DNA of 64,000 nucleotides from Salinivibrio sharmensis (GCF_001995985.1 NZ_MUFC01000010.1:62001-126000), one strand, 5' to 3'; numbered from the stretch's first letter, positions 1 through 9,085 are shown. Notes: generated from the letters alone by a model not told the origin. Numbers and translations are program-made.

Positions 1-2
1 GT

Positions 3-425
3 GTCTGTGGCGCGCTGATATTTATCAGCCTCGGCTTTACCACCTTGAACATATACACCCAAGTCGGCTTACTCACCCTCGTTGGTCTGATTGCCAAACA
101 CGGGATATTGATCGTCGAGTTCGCCAACCAGCTCCAACAAGAAGGACGGAGCAAACGTGAGGCGATTGAAGAAGCGACCGCCATCCGTTTACGCCCTATC
201 TTGATGACCACGGCAGCGACGGTGCTCGCCATGATCCCGCTCTTGATTGCCTCAGGCGCCGGCGCAGGGGCCCGTTTTGCTATGGGGCTGGTGATTGCCA
301 GTGGGATGACATTGGGCACCTTGTTCACCCTGTTCGTGGTGCCTGCCATGTATCTGTTCTTAGCCAAAACCATCACGCCGGCATCCACCGAGTTATCGCC
401 AGCGAGCACGCACCATAGTGATTAA
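3..425 (+). CDS. RND-family efflux permease, C-terminal fragment
   Basis: This is the end of an inner-membrane RND (AcrB/MexF-like) pump, which uses the proton gradient to expel drugs or metabolites through a tripartite complex. The reading frame is open from base 3 to the TAA at 423-425, so the gene starts to the left of the window. The visible 140 residues carry the family's last membrane segments: GLLTLVGLIAKHGILIVEFAN, then the conserved cytoplasmic stretch IRLRPILMTTAAT, then two further hydrophobic segments. The tail after the last segment is short and polar. A strong terminator follows at 445-470. Family assignment is safe; the substrate cannot be read from this part. Confidence 0.9.
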   Translation, partial: VCGALIFISLGFTTLNIYTQVGLLTLVGLIAKHGILIVEFANQLQQEGRSKREAIEEATAIRLRPILMTTAATVLAMIPLLIASGAGAGARFAMGLVIASGMTLGTLFTLFVVPAMYLFLAKTITPASTELSPASTHHSD

Positions 426-444
426 TCGAAAAATCGTACCCATT

Positions 445-470
445 GGGGCCACTGAAACGTGGCCCCTTTT
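445..470 (+). terminator. Rho-independent terminator of the RND operon
   Basis: An 8-bp perfect stem, GGGGCCAC (445-452) with GTGGCCCC (459-466), has a 6-nt loop and is followed by TTTT. It lies 20 bases after the RND stop codon, between convergent genes. Confidence 0.85.
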
Positions 471-505
471 ATATCGAAATCAGCCCTTTTATGCCTGATT
501 ACGCG

Positions 506-1399
506 CTAAGAGGATGTAAAACGCGCGAGGACGAATTCCACCAACAATCGAACGCGCAAGGGCACTTGTTCTCGGTCTCGATAGAGCAAAAATAGCGTAC
601 GCGCTCGACTGCACCATTGCGGCAACACGCGCTGTAATTCGCCCTGTTCTATCAAAGGTAGCGCGGAATAATCAGGAATATAGCCGATGCCAAATCCGGC
701 TTGCACCGCATGGGTTAACATTTCAATTTCATCCACTTCGGCACGTATGCCCGTGGTGGCTTGATAATCAAACGCCTCCCCCGTTTGATGGTGTGTGAGC
801 TCCCAAACCGTCATCGGATGACAAATCACCACCGGCTGACCACTCAGATCATTGGGTGAGCGCACGTCGTGATAGTCACTGTCAGGACTGGCACACAAAA
901 TGAAGTGAATATCGGTGAGCGGCCGTGCAATCCAATTTTCTACCACTGGATTCCCGACTCGAAACACCACATCCATGCCTTCCGCTTCAATATCTATCAA
1001 GCTATTGGAAAAGTTAAGATCCAGTTGAATCTCGGGGTACTCACGCATAAAGTCGAAAAAGACGCAGCGTAAAAACTGCTTACCGGCATTGATCGGTGCG
1101 CTAATACGAATTTTGCCTTGGGGGTGATGTTTCTCACTGACGAGATCATCATTGAGTGCCTGCAACTCATCGAACAATCCTGCGGCACGATCAAAGTAGC
1201 GATGACCAATTTGGGTCAGCGAGATACGATGTGCATCGCGATTGAGTAAACGCAGAGCAAGATCCTGCTCAAGCTGGCGAATACGACGACTTAGGGTGGA
1301 TTGCGGCATGGCAAGCTGCTGCGCTGCGGCTTTAAAGCTCCCTAGCTGCGCCACGGTACAAAAACAGCGTAAATCGTCTAACGAATAGTTAGGTTTCAT
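506..1399 (-). CDS. LysR-family transcriptional regulator
   Basis: A 297-residue DNA-binding regulator of usual LysR length. The N-terminal winged helix-turn-helix spans about residues 5-65 (LDDLRCFCTVAQLGSFKAAA followed by MPQSTLSRRIRQLEQDL). A periplasmic-binding-protein-like effector domain fills about 90-290 and includes the typical phrase VQAGFGIGYIP. The gene is divergent from the EamA exporter at 1490 with about 90 bases between starts, the classic layout for a LysR protein controlling its neighbour. That makes the exporter its likely target, by inference. The effector is unknown. Confidence 0.92.
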   Translation of the reverse strand: MKPNYSLDDLRCFCTVAQLGSFKAAAQQLAMPQSTLSRRIRQLEQDLALRLLNRDAHRISLTQIGHRYFDRAAGLFDELQALNDDLVSEKHHPQGKIRISAPINAGKQFLRCVFFDFMREYPEIQLDLNFSNSLIDIEAEGMDVVFRVGNPVVENWIARPLTDIHFILCASPDSDYHDVRSPNDLSGQPVVICHPMTVWELTHHQTGEAFDYQATTGIRAEVDEIEMLTHAVQAGFGIGYIPDYSALPLIEQGELQRVLPQWCSRARTLFLLYRDREQVPLRVRLLVEFVLARFTSS

Positions 1400-1489
1400 A
1401 TTTGGAATCTACCGTTCTGATATTGCCGGTTTATTCATATTTTGAAACTTATACACTAGCGCACATCACTCAACAAGTCAGGTCTTGCT

Positions 1490-2419
1490 ATGACAACTAC
1501 TGCTTCACTGTGGAAAGCCATTGCCCTTCTCATTTTATGTGCCTTTTTTTGGGGCAGCACTTTCCCAATTGGTAAAGATGCGCTGAATGAAGTGAATGCG
1601 CTCACCTTGGTCTTTTGGCGCTTTGCCGTCGCCGCAATTTGTCTAAGTTTTTATCTTAAGCTCACCCGAACCCGCGTCCCCACACTCAGCGCTAAACAAT
1701 GGCTGTGGGCGACTACCGTCAGCGCCGTGGGGATTGGCGGTCTTAACCTCTGTTTGTTCACTGGGCTCGAGTACACCCAAGCGACCAATGGGTCATTAAT
1801 CATGGCGCTCAGCCCGTTGGTGACTTCACTTATCGCCTGTATCGCGATTCGCGCATTGCCGCGTAAAGGGCAAGTTTTCAGCTTGGTGGTAAGTTTATCG
1901 GGCGTGCTCGTGGTAATCACCAATGGTCAATGGCAGATGCTCAGCCAATTAAACTTTAACCAAGGCGATCAGATGATTTTCACTGGCATGTTTGCATGGA
2001 GTGCATACACCTTCTTCAGCCAAGGCATTGGCCGTTGGATGCCGGTGATCCCCTACACGTTTTTGGGCATGCTGAGTGGCGCAACCGTCATTGGCATCAT
2101 GTGTGCGCTTACACCAGAGGTTCATCCATTCGGCGAAGTCTGGGCTGCAAGTCCGCTGGCCGTTTCCGAACTTCTTTATATCGGTGTACTGGGTACCGTC
2201 GCCGGTTACTTACTCTGGCTCAACGGCGTGCGCCATCTAGGTTCAGCCAATGCAGCACTCTTTTTTAACTTTGTGCCTGTGTTCGCGGTACTCACCGCGT
2301 TTTTGATGGGACAAGCCGTGAGCCAACTTCAGGTGGTGGGCATTGTGATTGTGATCGCTGGGCTGTTGCTGCCACGCCTCCCTCACCCACGCCATTGGCG
2401 CGTTGCTCGCGTCGCGTAG
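1490..2419 (+). CDS. DMT-superfamily (EamA) exporter
   Basis: A 309-residue inner-membrane protein with two EamA repeats and about ten hydrophobic segments, the usual length for the drug/metabolite transporter superfamily. The first repeat opens with FFWGSTFPIGKDAL, where WGS.F is typical. The second half carries LGTVAGYLLWLNGVRHLGSA and ends in VGIVIVIAGLLLPRLP. Members export amino acids, nucleosides or toxic metabolites. The divergent LysR gene probably controls it. Substrate cannot be told from sequence. Confidence 0.9.
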   Translation: MTTTASLWKAIALLILCAFFWGSTFPIGKDALNEVNALTLVFWRFAVAAICLSFYLKLTRTRVPTLSAKQWLWATTVSAVGIGGLNLCLFTGLEYTQATNGSLIMALSPLVTSLIACIAIRALPRKGQVFSLVVSLSGVLVVITNGQWQMLSQLNFNQGDQMIFTGMFAWSAYTFFSQGIGRWMPVIPYTFLGMLSGATVIGIMCALTPEVHPFGEVWAASPLAVSELLYIGVLGTVAGYLLWLNGVRHLGSANAALFFNFVPVFAVLTAFLMGQAVSQLQVVGIVIVIAGLLLPRLPHPRHWRVARVA

Positions 2420-2504
2420 TCGTACTGGTGTAATACAATTAAATGTTAATGGGGAGCGTACCATGGAGTCATGGCCACAATGCGCTGCCCATTATTGGTA
2501 TGCA

Positions 2505-3752
2505 CTATCTTGCAAACCGAGTAACGCTATATGGGCGCATGTCGACGTCCGGGGTTTCTCCATCCATCATTTGCCCTAATAATTTCCCGGTGACTGGCCC
2601 TAAGGTAAACCCTTGGTGTCCGTGACCAAAGGCGAGCCACAGCCCTTTTCGTTCGGGTGCCTCACCTATCACCGGCTTCATGTCGGGCATGCATGGACGC
2701 CCCCCTTTCCATGGCGTTTCATCAACACGTTCACCGATCGGATACAAAGCCCGCGCTTCTTGCTCGGCTGCTAGAAGCTGACTCTGATCCATGGGCGCAT
2801 CCAAGGCGGTTAGCTCTGCGCCCGTAGTTAAACGGATACCTGCACGCATAGGTGCCAGTAAATACCCCACTTCGGCATCCATGATCCAATGATTAAGCGG
2901 CTTTTTCTCATCGCATTGGTAATGCATATGATAGCCACGCTTGGTAAACAGAGGCACCTCTAGACCTTGTTGACGCAACCAGTAAGAGGACCAAGGGCCC
3001 ATTGCCATTACCACATGATCAGCTTGCAGACGCTCTTGATCGGTTTCAATCACCCATTGTTCACCAGTTTGTTGCAGTGATTGCAAGTTTGCGAGCTTTA
3101 CCTCGCCGCCCTTAGCGATGACATCGTCGGCATAAGCCTTAACCAAGGCGCCAGGGTCAGTGACAGTCCAGGGTTGCTTCCAGTGGATCGCCCCTGCAAC
3201 CGAAGCGGTTAAACCGGGCTCCATTCGCGCCACTTGCTCACCATCCAGCACCTGGTATTCCACGTCGTAAAGCGCCTTATCTGACGCAGCTCGCGTACAC
3301 TCTTCGTCTAGGGCTTTTTGGGTACGGAATAGCTTTAGGTAACCCTCTTTGCGGATCAATGCCCCCGCTTGCGCAGATGTAATCATCTCCTCATGAGTCT
3401 CTAGAGATTGCATGATTAACGCCGCATACTCTGGCACCAATTGTTTGTATTTACTCTCACTGGAACAGTGCCAATACTGTAATAACGGATGAGCTGCTCG
3501 GATCACACTGGTGGGACGGTAGCGGATGTCGACGGAACGATTCGGCAATACGCGCAACAAGGTGGCAAGATCGCGGGGAAATGCGTAGGGCCTAACTGCT
3601 TCGCGCTGAATAATCCCGGCATTACCAAACGAGGTCTCTTGCCCTGGTGCCACCCTATCAATAACAGTGACATCGTAACCTCGGTTTAAAAGGTGCCACG
3701 CCACCGACACACCGACCATGCCTGCACCTAATACCACTACCCGTTTTGCCAT
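2505..3752 (-). CDS. FAD-dependent amino-acid oxidoreductase (DadA-like)
   Basis: A 415-residue member of the DAO flavoprotein family. The N-terminal Rossmann motif VVVLGAGMVGVSVAWHL binds the FAD ADP moiety and ETSFGNAGI follows, as in D-amino-acid dehydrogenase small subunits. The C-terminal half has the flavin-contacting WKGGRPCMPDMKPVIGEAP and the family ending FGHGHQGFTLGPVTGKL. These enzymes oxidise D-amino acids or related amines to keto acids and pass electrons to the respiratory chain at the inner membrane. No alanine racemase gene adjoins, so D-alanine as the substrate is not established. It is transcribed alone, away from the ATP-grasp cluster. Confidence 0.85.
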   Translation of the reverse strand: MAKRVVVLGAGMVGVSVAWHLLNRGYDVTVIDRVAPGQETSFGNAGIIQREAVRPYAFPRDLATLLRVLPNRSVDIRYRPTSVIRAAHPLLQYWHCSSESKYKQLVPEYAALIMQSLETHEEMITSAQAGALIRKEGYLKLFRTQKALDEECTRAASDKALYDVEYQVLDGEQVARMEPGLTASVAGAIHWKQPWTVTDPGALVKAYADDVIAKGGEVKLANLQSLQQTGEQWVIETDQERLQADHVVMAMGPWSSYWLRQQGLEVPLFTKRGYHMHYQCDEKKPLNHWIMDAEVGYLLAPMRAGIRLTTGAELTALDAPMDQSQLLAAEQEARALYPIGERVDETPWKGGRPCMPDMKPVIGEAPERKGLWLAFGHGHQGFTLGPVTGKLLGQMMDGETPDVDMRPYSVTRFAR

Positions 3753-4076
3753 ACTTCGCTCCCTGAATACCTTGAAATTATGTTTTTATTGTTCTTTGCT
3801 TGTCATTGTGCGGTTGTGTGCTTTTTGCTCATAAGTTACAAGCTTTTAACCGATGCAGGTAGAGGTATTTGACAATCAATCTCACACTTTTTCGACCACC
3901 CCGTCCCTTTCAGATGAGCTCAAGCAAGTAAGTCTTTGTCAATGAAACAATTCATTATTCTTACTGATTCCAGCTAGCTAGCGCACACTTCCAGCAGAGA
4001 AACAGGGACACGTGGTTACTATTTACACCTAGCTATGTGACAGTGATGACACACATTCGACGTAGAAGGAAGCAAT
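3753..4076. promoter_or_regulatory. Divergent intergenic region upstream of the amidoligase cluster
   Basis: These 324 bases separate the leftward DadA-like gene from the rightward ATP-grasp gene, so they must hold both promoters. An inverted repeat AATGAA/TTCATT (3941-3946 and 3951-3956) and a CTAGCTAGC run near 3974 are visible and could be operator elements. A good Shine-Dalgarno (AAGGAAG) precedes the ATP-grasp start. No regulator gene adjoins. Confidence 0.4.
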
Positions 4077-5303
4077 ATGGCTGACTATGATCCAAACAAA
4101 GGCTTCGTCGCCATCCTGGGATGGAGCCTAAATGCAATTGATGCGATTAGCCGTTTCGATCGTAAATATGTCGTTGTTGCCCCGACATGGGCAGAAGAGT
4201 ACGCCAAAGAACATGATATTCCCTATTTGCCGTGGGATTTTGAGCGCCTCAATGATCGCTCATTTGAAATTGCCACCACCTTGCAAGAAATGGGTGTCGA
4301 TGTCGCCATTCCACTGTTCGAAGAAACCGTAGAGTGGGCCGGCGCCATTAACGCCGTGCTGCTTAAAAACCCCAAATTGATGGGACAGTCACTTCTCTTT
4401 CGTGATAAGTCCTTGATGAAACGCCGTGCACAAATCGGTGGTATTCGGGTTGGAATCTTTGAAGAAGCGCAAGATAAATCCGACGTGGTGCGTTTTCTAC
4501 GCCGGGTTAACCAAGCGTTGCTAAAACTTGATGGCGACCCGAACGATCCCATTCACCTCAAAGCCTTTGACAAAGCTGGCTGCGAAGGCCATTGGATGGT
4601 GCGTGAGCCTGATGATCTCGATCGTGTCTCCGATGAAGAGTTTCCACTGTTGATGGAAAGTCACCTCGATGGTTGGGAGTTCGCGGTCGAAGCATTTATT
4701 AAAAACCGCAAAATCCAGTTTTTAAACATCTCCGAATACGTCACGCTCGGCTACTCGGTATTTGTTCCTGCCTCCCCCGAGTTGGAAAAGTATCGCGAAA
4801 AAGTGACTCAGGAAATCGAGAAGCTGATTGAAGCGTTTGATATTGATTTTGGCTTTATCCACCCTGAATACTTTGTGACCAACGATGGGCAAATGTACTT
4901 TGGTGAAGTGGCTTACCGCCCACCCGGTTTCCAAGGCTTTGAAATTATTGAACGCGTCTACGACTTTAACTGCTATCAAGGTATGGTCGTCGCCTTCGAC
5001 CCACACACGACTGACGAAGAGCTAGAAGCCTTTTTCCCAACGCCTATCAAAGATGCAAAAGGGGTCGCGGGTACCTTTGGGGTCTATCCAAGACGCCGGG
5101 TAGTGAGTCAATTAGCCATTCCTGAAGAGACCGAGAACCACGAGTACTTTGAATTTCATGAGCTACAATCACCCATGGAAGGGAAAGTGCCTAAACGCAG
5201 TGCATTTGGCACACACTGGGGCTTGCTCCACTTTTATGGTGAAGATCCCCACGTTATGCGTGACTTATTAAAAGCACAGGAAGATCTTGATTTCTATGTC
5301 TAG
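4077..5303 (+). CDS. ATP-grasp carboxylate-amine ligase-like protein
   Basis: A 408-residue protein with ATP-grasp layout. An N-terminal nucleotide-fold region (about 8-100, FVAILGWSLNAIDAI) is followed by an ATP-binding part with HLKAFDKAGCEGHW (lysine near 162), then the metal-binding end FGEVAYRPPGFQG (277-287), which fits the E..xR..G signature. ATP-grasp enzymes join a carboxylate to an amine through an acyl-phosphate. It leads a same-strand group with a papain-like protein (overlap 8 bases), an amidoligase and a GATase-like hydrolase, which suggests it makes one of the amide bonds of a shared product. The start follows AAGGAAG. Substrate unknown; no closer family recognised. Confidence 0.8.
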   Translation: MADYDPNKGFVAILGWSLNAIDAISRFDRKYVVVAPTWAEEYAKEHDIPYLPWDFERLNDRSFEIATTLQEMGVDVAIPLFEETVEWAGAINAVLLKNPKLMGQSLLFRDKSLMKRRAQIGGIRVGIFEEAQDKSDVVRFLRRVNQALLKLDGDPNDPIHLKAFDKAGCEGHWMVREPDDLDRVSDEEFPLLMESHLDGWEFAVEAFIKNRKIQFLNISEYVTLGYSVFVPASPELEKYREKVTQEIEKLIEAFDIDFGFIHPEYFVTNDGQMYFGEVAYRPPGFQGFEIIERVYDFNCYQGMVVAFDPHTTDEELEAFFPTPIKDAKGVAGTFGVYPRRRVVSQLAIPEETENHEYFEFHELQSPMEGKVPKRSAFGTHWGLLHFYGEDPHVMRDLLKAQEDLDFYV

Positions 5304-7275
5304 CTTACTGAATAAGCTTGATCATGCCGTTGAACAACTTGGTCAAGTGAGTTCCATCGCCAAAGCGCGCCACCAATTTCACGTGATTGATATTTGTGGG
5401 CGTGTATTGGCGCAGGATGACGGCATTAACCAACTTTACTCTCGTATTGTGACCCTCACCGAAGCAGGCCTTTTTGAGGGCACAGATTGGGGCCAGCCTG
5501 AGTACTTAGTCGCGAATCTGGTGCCAGACACCATAGCCCACGCCGACAAAGCAACCGTGGTGCTAGATTGTCTCAGCCAGCTTCGGATGCTAGCTATCGT
5601 CCAGGGGAAGATCTCTTCCCCTCTGTTCTCTCAACAAGAAGCGCACCAGTTTCTTGCCAAGGTATTGAGCCTCAATTTATCGCTCGTGATGGGTCTCACC
5701 GACGAGTCGAGCCGTATTCGACTTGGTGCAACGGCCCCCGCCATTAGCACCCTATATCGTTTTATTCTCAGTCACCTGGGCTACGAAACCATTCTCAGTG
5801 AGCTGGTTGATGAGGTCTGGCGCGTGCTCGCGCAACGTCCTATCCAAGTCAACCCCATCAAGGCGATGATCAATCAGATCTCTATCTTAGTATCGCAGGA
5901 GCAGATTAACTTAGGTGAAGCCAAGCTTGGCATCGATCGTCTTGTGAGTGCGTTATACGGCCCAACCCAGGGCTGTTATGACGACCCAGGGCTAGATGCT
6001 TACTGTGAGCGTCTTGGAGCAATGGACAGCAATGCTTTACAGCAAGAGGCGTTGGGATTTGCACGTGCGATGCATGATGTCGGTTTAGCATCTGATTACC
6101 ACGCCATATTTTTACGGTGGTTACTGGACAATGAGGGCAGCGACACACTCCCCACCGCGCTAGGTTTAAGTAATACTGGCTTAGACTGCCTAGTGACCTA
6201 TCGTCAGCTGGTGCATACACTGATCCAAGAAGCAATCTATCCGCAAACCGCGCAAGCTGTGTATGGCTTGGCAATGATGCTAGAACGGGGTGTTCTGTTC
6301 GATGCGCCTGTCGCCCCGAGTCTGTGGCGTCAGATTCATCTCAACCTACACCCAGACGTCGCCCATACACTGACCTTGGCCTTTGGTGAGCAACTCCCCG
6401 CTCGCGTTCATCTGTTAGCGGGTGTCATGTCAGTGCTTGGCCAGCCGCTAGGTGTGGCTCAAGGCAACAACCCGACTTGCCAATCGGCACGTGCAATATC
6501 CATGTGGGCGTATAATGACCCTGATTACTTACTTAACTGTATCGTTCAAGTTGCTTGCAATCAGAGCCTACGCATGCATTTTGAAGGACAGTCGTTAGAC
6601 TCTCACACCCTCTTGCAAGGTCTGAGCACTGCGTTACCATTTGATACAGACCCAGTGTCAGTTGTTCTCGTCCCGCATCTGGACAAACTTTATATTGAAA
6701 TGGGTCGACTGTGTGTTAACCGTGAGCAAGACCCGCATAAATGGATCAACCCAGAGTTTCATGGTTGGTACGTGGGGCGTGAGTTCATGATTGCCGTTGA
6801 CGTTAAAACAGGACAACTCAAAGAGTTTGATAGTTTTATCGAGCGCTTCTACCGCAGTTATCATCCGCTTTATAACGGCAACATACCCGTTATACACCCC
6901 CAGCCGGTTGGGATCGCCGTCACTAGCAGCCAAGGTCGATTTGTCGGCTGGCACGCGATAACCTTGATACGTATCGCCCTTGACCAAGACAGCGTCATGC
7001 GGGTGTATTTCTACAACCCCAATAATGACAGCGGCCAGGACTGGGGGCATGGCGTGGTGGTGTCAACGCAAGGGAAAGGAGAGCAATACGGGGAAGCTTC
7101 CCTGCCCTTTGAGCAGTTTTTATCTCGACTATACCTGTACCATGATGACACGATTCAAGTCGGTATAAAGAGTCCTCTACCCAGTGAAGCTCTCAATGAA
7201 ATCAAACGCATGGCGCTTGAAAGCTGGGCACAAGATCGCGTAGAAAACAACCCAAACATCGCTGTTAACGGCTAA
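5296..7275 (+). CDS. Large protein with papain-like Cys-His-Asn pattern, function unknown
   Basis: A 659-residue cytosolic protein with no signal peptide that I cannot place in a named family. The first ~380 residues look all-helical. After that come AQGNNPTCQSARAI (Gln near 389, Cys near 395), FVGWHAITLI (His near 553) and VYFYNPNNDSG (Asn near 574). A Gln before a Cys, then His, then Asn, with hydrophobic strands around the last two, is the order of oxyanion Gln and Cys-His-Asn triad in papain-fold peptidases and transglutaminases. I infer a thiol hydrolase or acyltransferase. ATG 5296 overlaps the ATP-grasp stop by 8 bases and has AGGAAG about 12 bases upstream; a TTG at 5287 is the alternative. 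Translational coupling with the ligase is likely. Confidence 0.65.
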   Translation: MSSLLNKLDHAVEQLGQVSSIAKARHQFHVIDICGRVLAQDDGINQLYSRIVTLTEAGLFEGTDWGQPEYLVANLVPDTIAHADKATVVLDCLSQLRMLAIVQGKISSPLFSQQEAHQFLAKVLSLNLSLVMGLTDESSRIRLGATAPAISTLYRFILSHLGYETILSELVDEVWRVLAQRPIQVNPIKAMINQISILVSQEQINLGEAKLGIDRLVSALYGPTQGCYDDPGLDAYCERLGAMDSNALQQEALGFARAMHDVGLASDYHAIFLRWLLDNEGSDTLPTALGLSNTGLDCLVTYRQLVHTLIQEAIYPQTAQAVYGLAMMLERGVLFDAPVAPSLWRQIHLNLHPDVAHTLTLAFGEQLPARVHLLAGVMSVLGQPLGVAQGNNPTCQSARAISMWAYNDPDYLLNCIVQVACNQSLRMHFEGQSLDSHTLLQGLSTALPFDTDPVSVVLVPHLDKLYIEMGRLCVNREQDPHKWINPEFHGWYVGREFMIAVDVKTGQLKEFDSFIERFYRSYHPLYNGNIPVIHPQPVGIAVTSSQGRFVGWHAITLIRIALDQDSVMRVYFYNPNNDSGQDWGHGVVVSTQGKGEQYGEASLPFEQFLSRLYLYHDDTIQVGIKSPLPSEALNEIKRMALESWAQDRVENNPNIAVNG

Positions 7276-7282
7276 CAACCAG

Positions 7283-7314
7283 CCTGTTCAGTGCTCTCGG
7301 CATCACTGAACAGG
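7283..7314 (+). terminator. Strong hairpin inside the amidoligase gene cluster
   Basis: An 11-bp perfect stem, CCTGTTCAGTG (7283-7293) with CACTGAACAGG (7304-7314), lies just after the papain-like gene. The following bases, TGTTTAATATTTAT, are only partly T-rich, so this may be a leaky terminator or an mRNA-stability element separating the first two genes from the amidoligase/GATase pair. Confidence 0.5.
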
Positions 7315-7403
7315 TGTTTAATATTTATCCCCTCAGACCTTTAATTGTCAAAGGTTTATCCCCATCTCTTATCTAGAGTCGATAAAAATGAGGCTAAAAA
7401 ACC

Positions 7404-8411
7404 ATGGATGCGCCACATTCACCACTGAAAACACCGCCTCAGATCTCAAACGCTAAGGGAAATACGCGCCGCGTAGGCGTTGAGATAGAGCTCAGTGGTC
7501 TAGAACTTGATACCATCACCCAATTAGTAGCTGACTTTTTCTCTCTTAGCGTTAAACGTGGTGGCCGTTATGACCGTCGCTTGGACGGAGACAAAGCCGG
7601 AGACTGGGTGGTTGAGCTCGACTATGCCAAGCTCAAGCGCTTAGGGCAAAGCGATCGTAGTGAAAACACCATGACCAATCGACTGGATCAATCCGCCGAA
7701 GATCTATTGGCATGGGCGGCAAAAGCCTTTGTCCCCGTGGAAATTGTCGGCCCTCCTCTGCCACTTGACCGCCTGCAAGAGGTAGACCAACTCATTGCTC
7801 ATCTCCGTCAGCAAGGAGCCGAAGGAACCGAAGACAGCCCAGTTTATGCGTTTGGCATGCAGCTTAATCCAGAGCTGCCTGATCTAACCGCCAAAACGAT
7901 TTGTGCGCACTTAAAAGCATTCTTATGTTTGTATGACTGGCTTTTAAAGCGAGCTGATATTGATCTATCTCGGCGTCTAACCAACTATGTCGACCCGTTT
8001 CCCAAAGCATACGTTGAGCGTGTATTAGCCAAGGACTATTGGCCTGACCTCAACACCTTGATTGATGACTACCTTGTTGATAACCCTACTCGTAATCGTG
8101 CACTGGATATGCTGCCCTTATTCACTCACCTTGATGCAGAGCGAGTGAATAAAGTCATTGATGATGGGCTCACACAAGCGCGGCCCACGTTTCATTATCG
8201 GTTACCGGATAGTAAAGTCAGCCAACCGAACTGGGGCATTCACGAAGCATGGAACGATTGGGTGGAAGTCGAAAAACTCGCCGCTGATCCGGCGCGACTG
8301 GACGCATGTTGCAAAGCCTATTTGGGCTATCTCAACGATCCATTAGCGCGTATCGTTAATAACTGGGCGGAAAAGGTGCACAATTTATGGATAGACCCGT
8401 CATCGCAATAA
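7404..8411 (+). CDS. Putative amidoligase (COOH-NH2 ligase, glutamine-synthetase fold)
   Basis: A 335-residue protein matching the putative amidoligase family. Near the N-terminus RRVGVEIELSG (acidic residues 27 and 29) resembles the conserved metal/ATP-binding strand, and GDWVVELDYAKLK (about 67-79) gives a second acidic pair. Family members are related to glutamine synthetase and gamma-glutamylcysteine synthetase; they are predicted to use ATP to form amide bonds and are often found beside GATase-like peptidases, as here. The stop overlaps the GATase start by 25 bases, so the two are probably coupled. GAGG lies about 10 bases before the ATG. The substrate is unknown; a peptide, polyamine or amino acid are all possible. 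Confidence 0.82.
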   Translation: MDAPHSPLKTPPQISNAKGNTRRVGVEIELSGLELDTITQLVADFFSLSVKRGGRYDRRLDGDKAGDWVVELDYAKLKRLGQSDRSENTMTNRLDQSAEDLLAWAAKAFVPVEIVGPPLPLDRLQEVDQLIAHLRQQGAEGTEDSPVYAFGMQLNPELPDLTAKTICAHLKAFLCLYDWLLKRADIDLSRRLTNYVDPFPKAYVERVLAKDYWPDLNTLIDDYLVDNPTRNRALDMLPLFTHLDAERVNKVIDDGLTQARPTFHYRLPDSKVSQPNWGIHEAWNDWVEVEKLAADPARLDACCKAYLGYLNDPLARIVNNWAEKVHNLWIDPSSQ

Positions 8412-9085
8412 CCGGCCCGAGCAAAGGCGCACGGCTGCCACGTTTTTTTGTTGCCGCGGCAGTCAAACTCTATGGTGGCAAGCCGTTACAACTACACCCC
8501 GGTACCGCGCTGGACCCAGACGCCTATCATGGCGTAGTGATTACCGGCGGGCACGATGTCGAGCCTGTTTTGTATGCTGCGGAGCCCGAGGTCAAACCCA
8601 ACTACGATTCTGAACGCGATGCCCTGGAGAGTGCCGTTATCAAAAGCGCACTGGCAAGCCAAAAGCCCTTGCTGGGGATTTGCCGTGGTGCGCAACTTCT
8701 CAACATTTGCTTAGGCGGCACCTTGCACCAAAGCTTGCGCGAGCAACGTAAAAAAACCTCTCATCGCTGGACAATATTCCCGATGAAAACCTTGTGTATA
8801 TTGCGTGATGTCAACGGCCACATCCAGCAACGGTTGGGGCAAGGCAGACTCAAAATAAACAGCCTGCACAACCAAGCGATTAACGCGTTAGGCGAGGATT
8901 TAACGATTAGCGCACGTGATTTAGATGGCATTGTACAAGCCATTGAGTCGCCCAACCGCCCCTATACACTGGGCGTACAGTGGCATCCGGAATTTTTGCT
9001 GTATCTTGGCTGTCAGCGTGCGCTGTTCAAAGGCTTAGTCGAGCACGCAACGCGCTTCCAGCAGCGACAAGCGGCATCTCAGTAA
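8387..9085 (+). CDS. Class I glutamine amidotransferase-like hydrolase (peptidase C26 type)
   Basis: A 232-residue protein with the gamma-glutamyl hydrolase/PuuD-like layout. It has VVITGGHDVEP (50-60), the nucleophile elbow LLGICRGAQLLN (Cys 99) and the His-Glu end GVQWHPEF (His 200, Glu 202), so the catalytic triad appears intact. C26 enzymes cleave gamma-glutamyl amide bonds, for example removing a glutamyl blocking group late in polyamine breakdown. Paired with an amidoligase it may remove what the ligase adds, or trim the product. There is no long N-terminal extension, so it is a free-standing domain. Overlap with the amidoligase end (25 bases) supports one mRNA. Confidence 0.85.
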   Translation: MDRPVIAITGPSKGARLPRFFVAAAVKLYGGKPLQLHPGTALDPDAYHGVVITGGHDVEPVLYAAEPEVKPNYDSERDALESAVIKSALASQKPLLGICRGAQLLNICLGGTLHQSLREQRKKTSHRWTIFPMKTLCILRDVNGHIQQRLGQGRLKINSLHNQAINALGEDLTISARDLDGIVQAIESPNRPYTLGVQWHPEFLLYLGCQRALFKGLVEHATRFQQRQAASQ

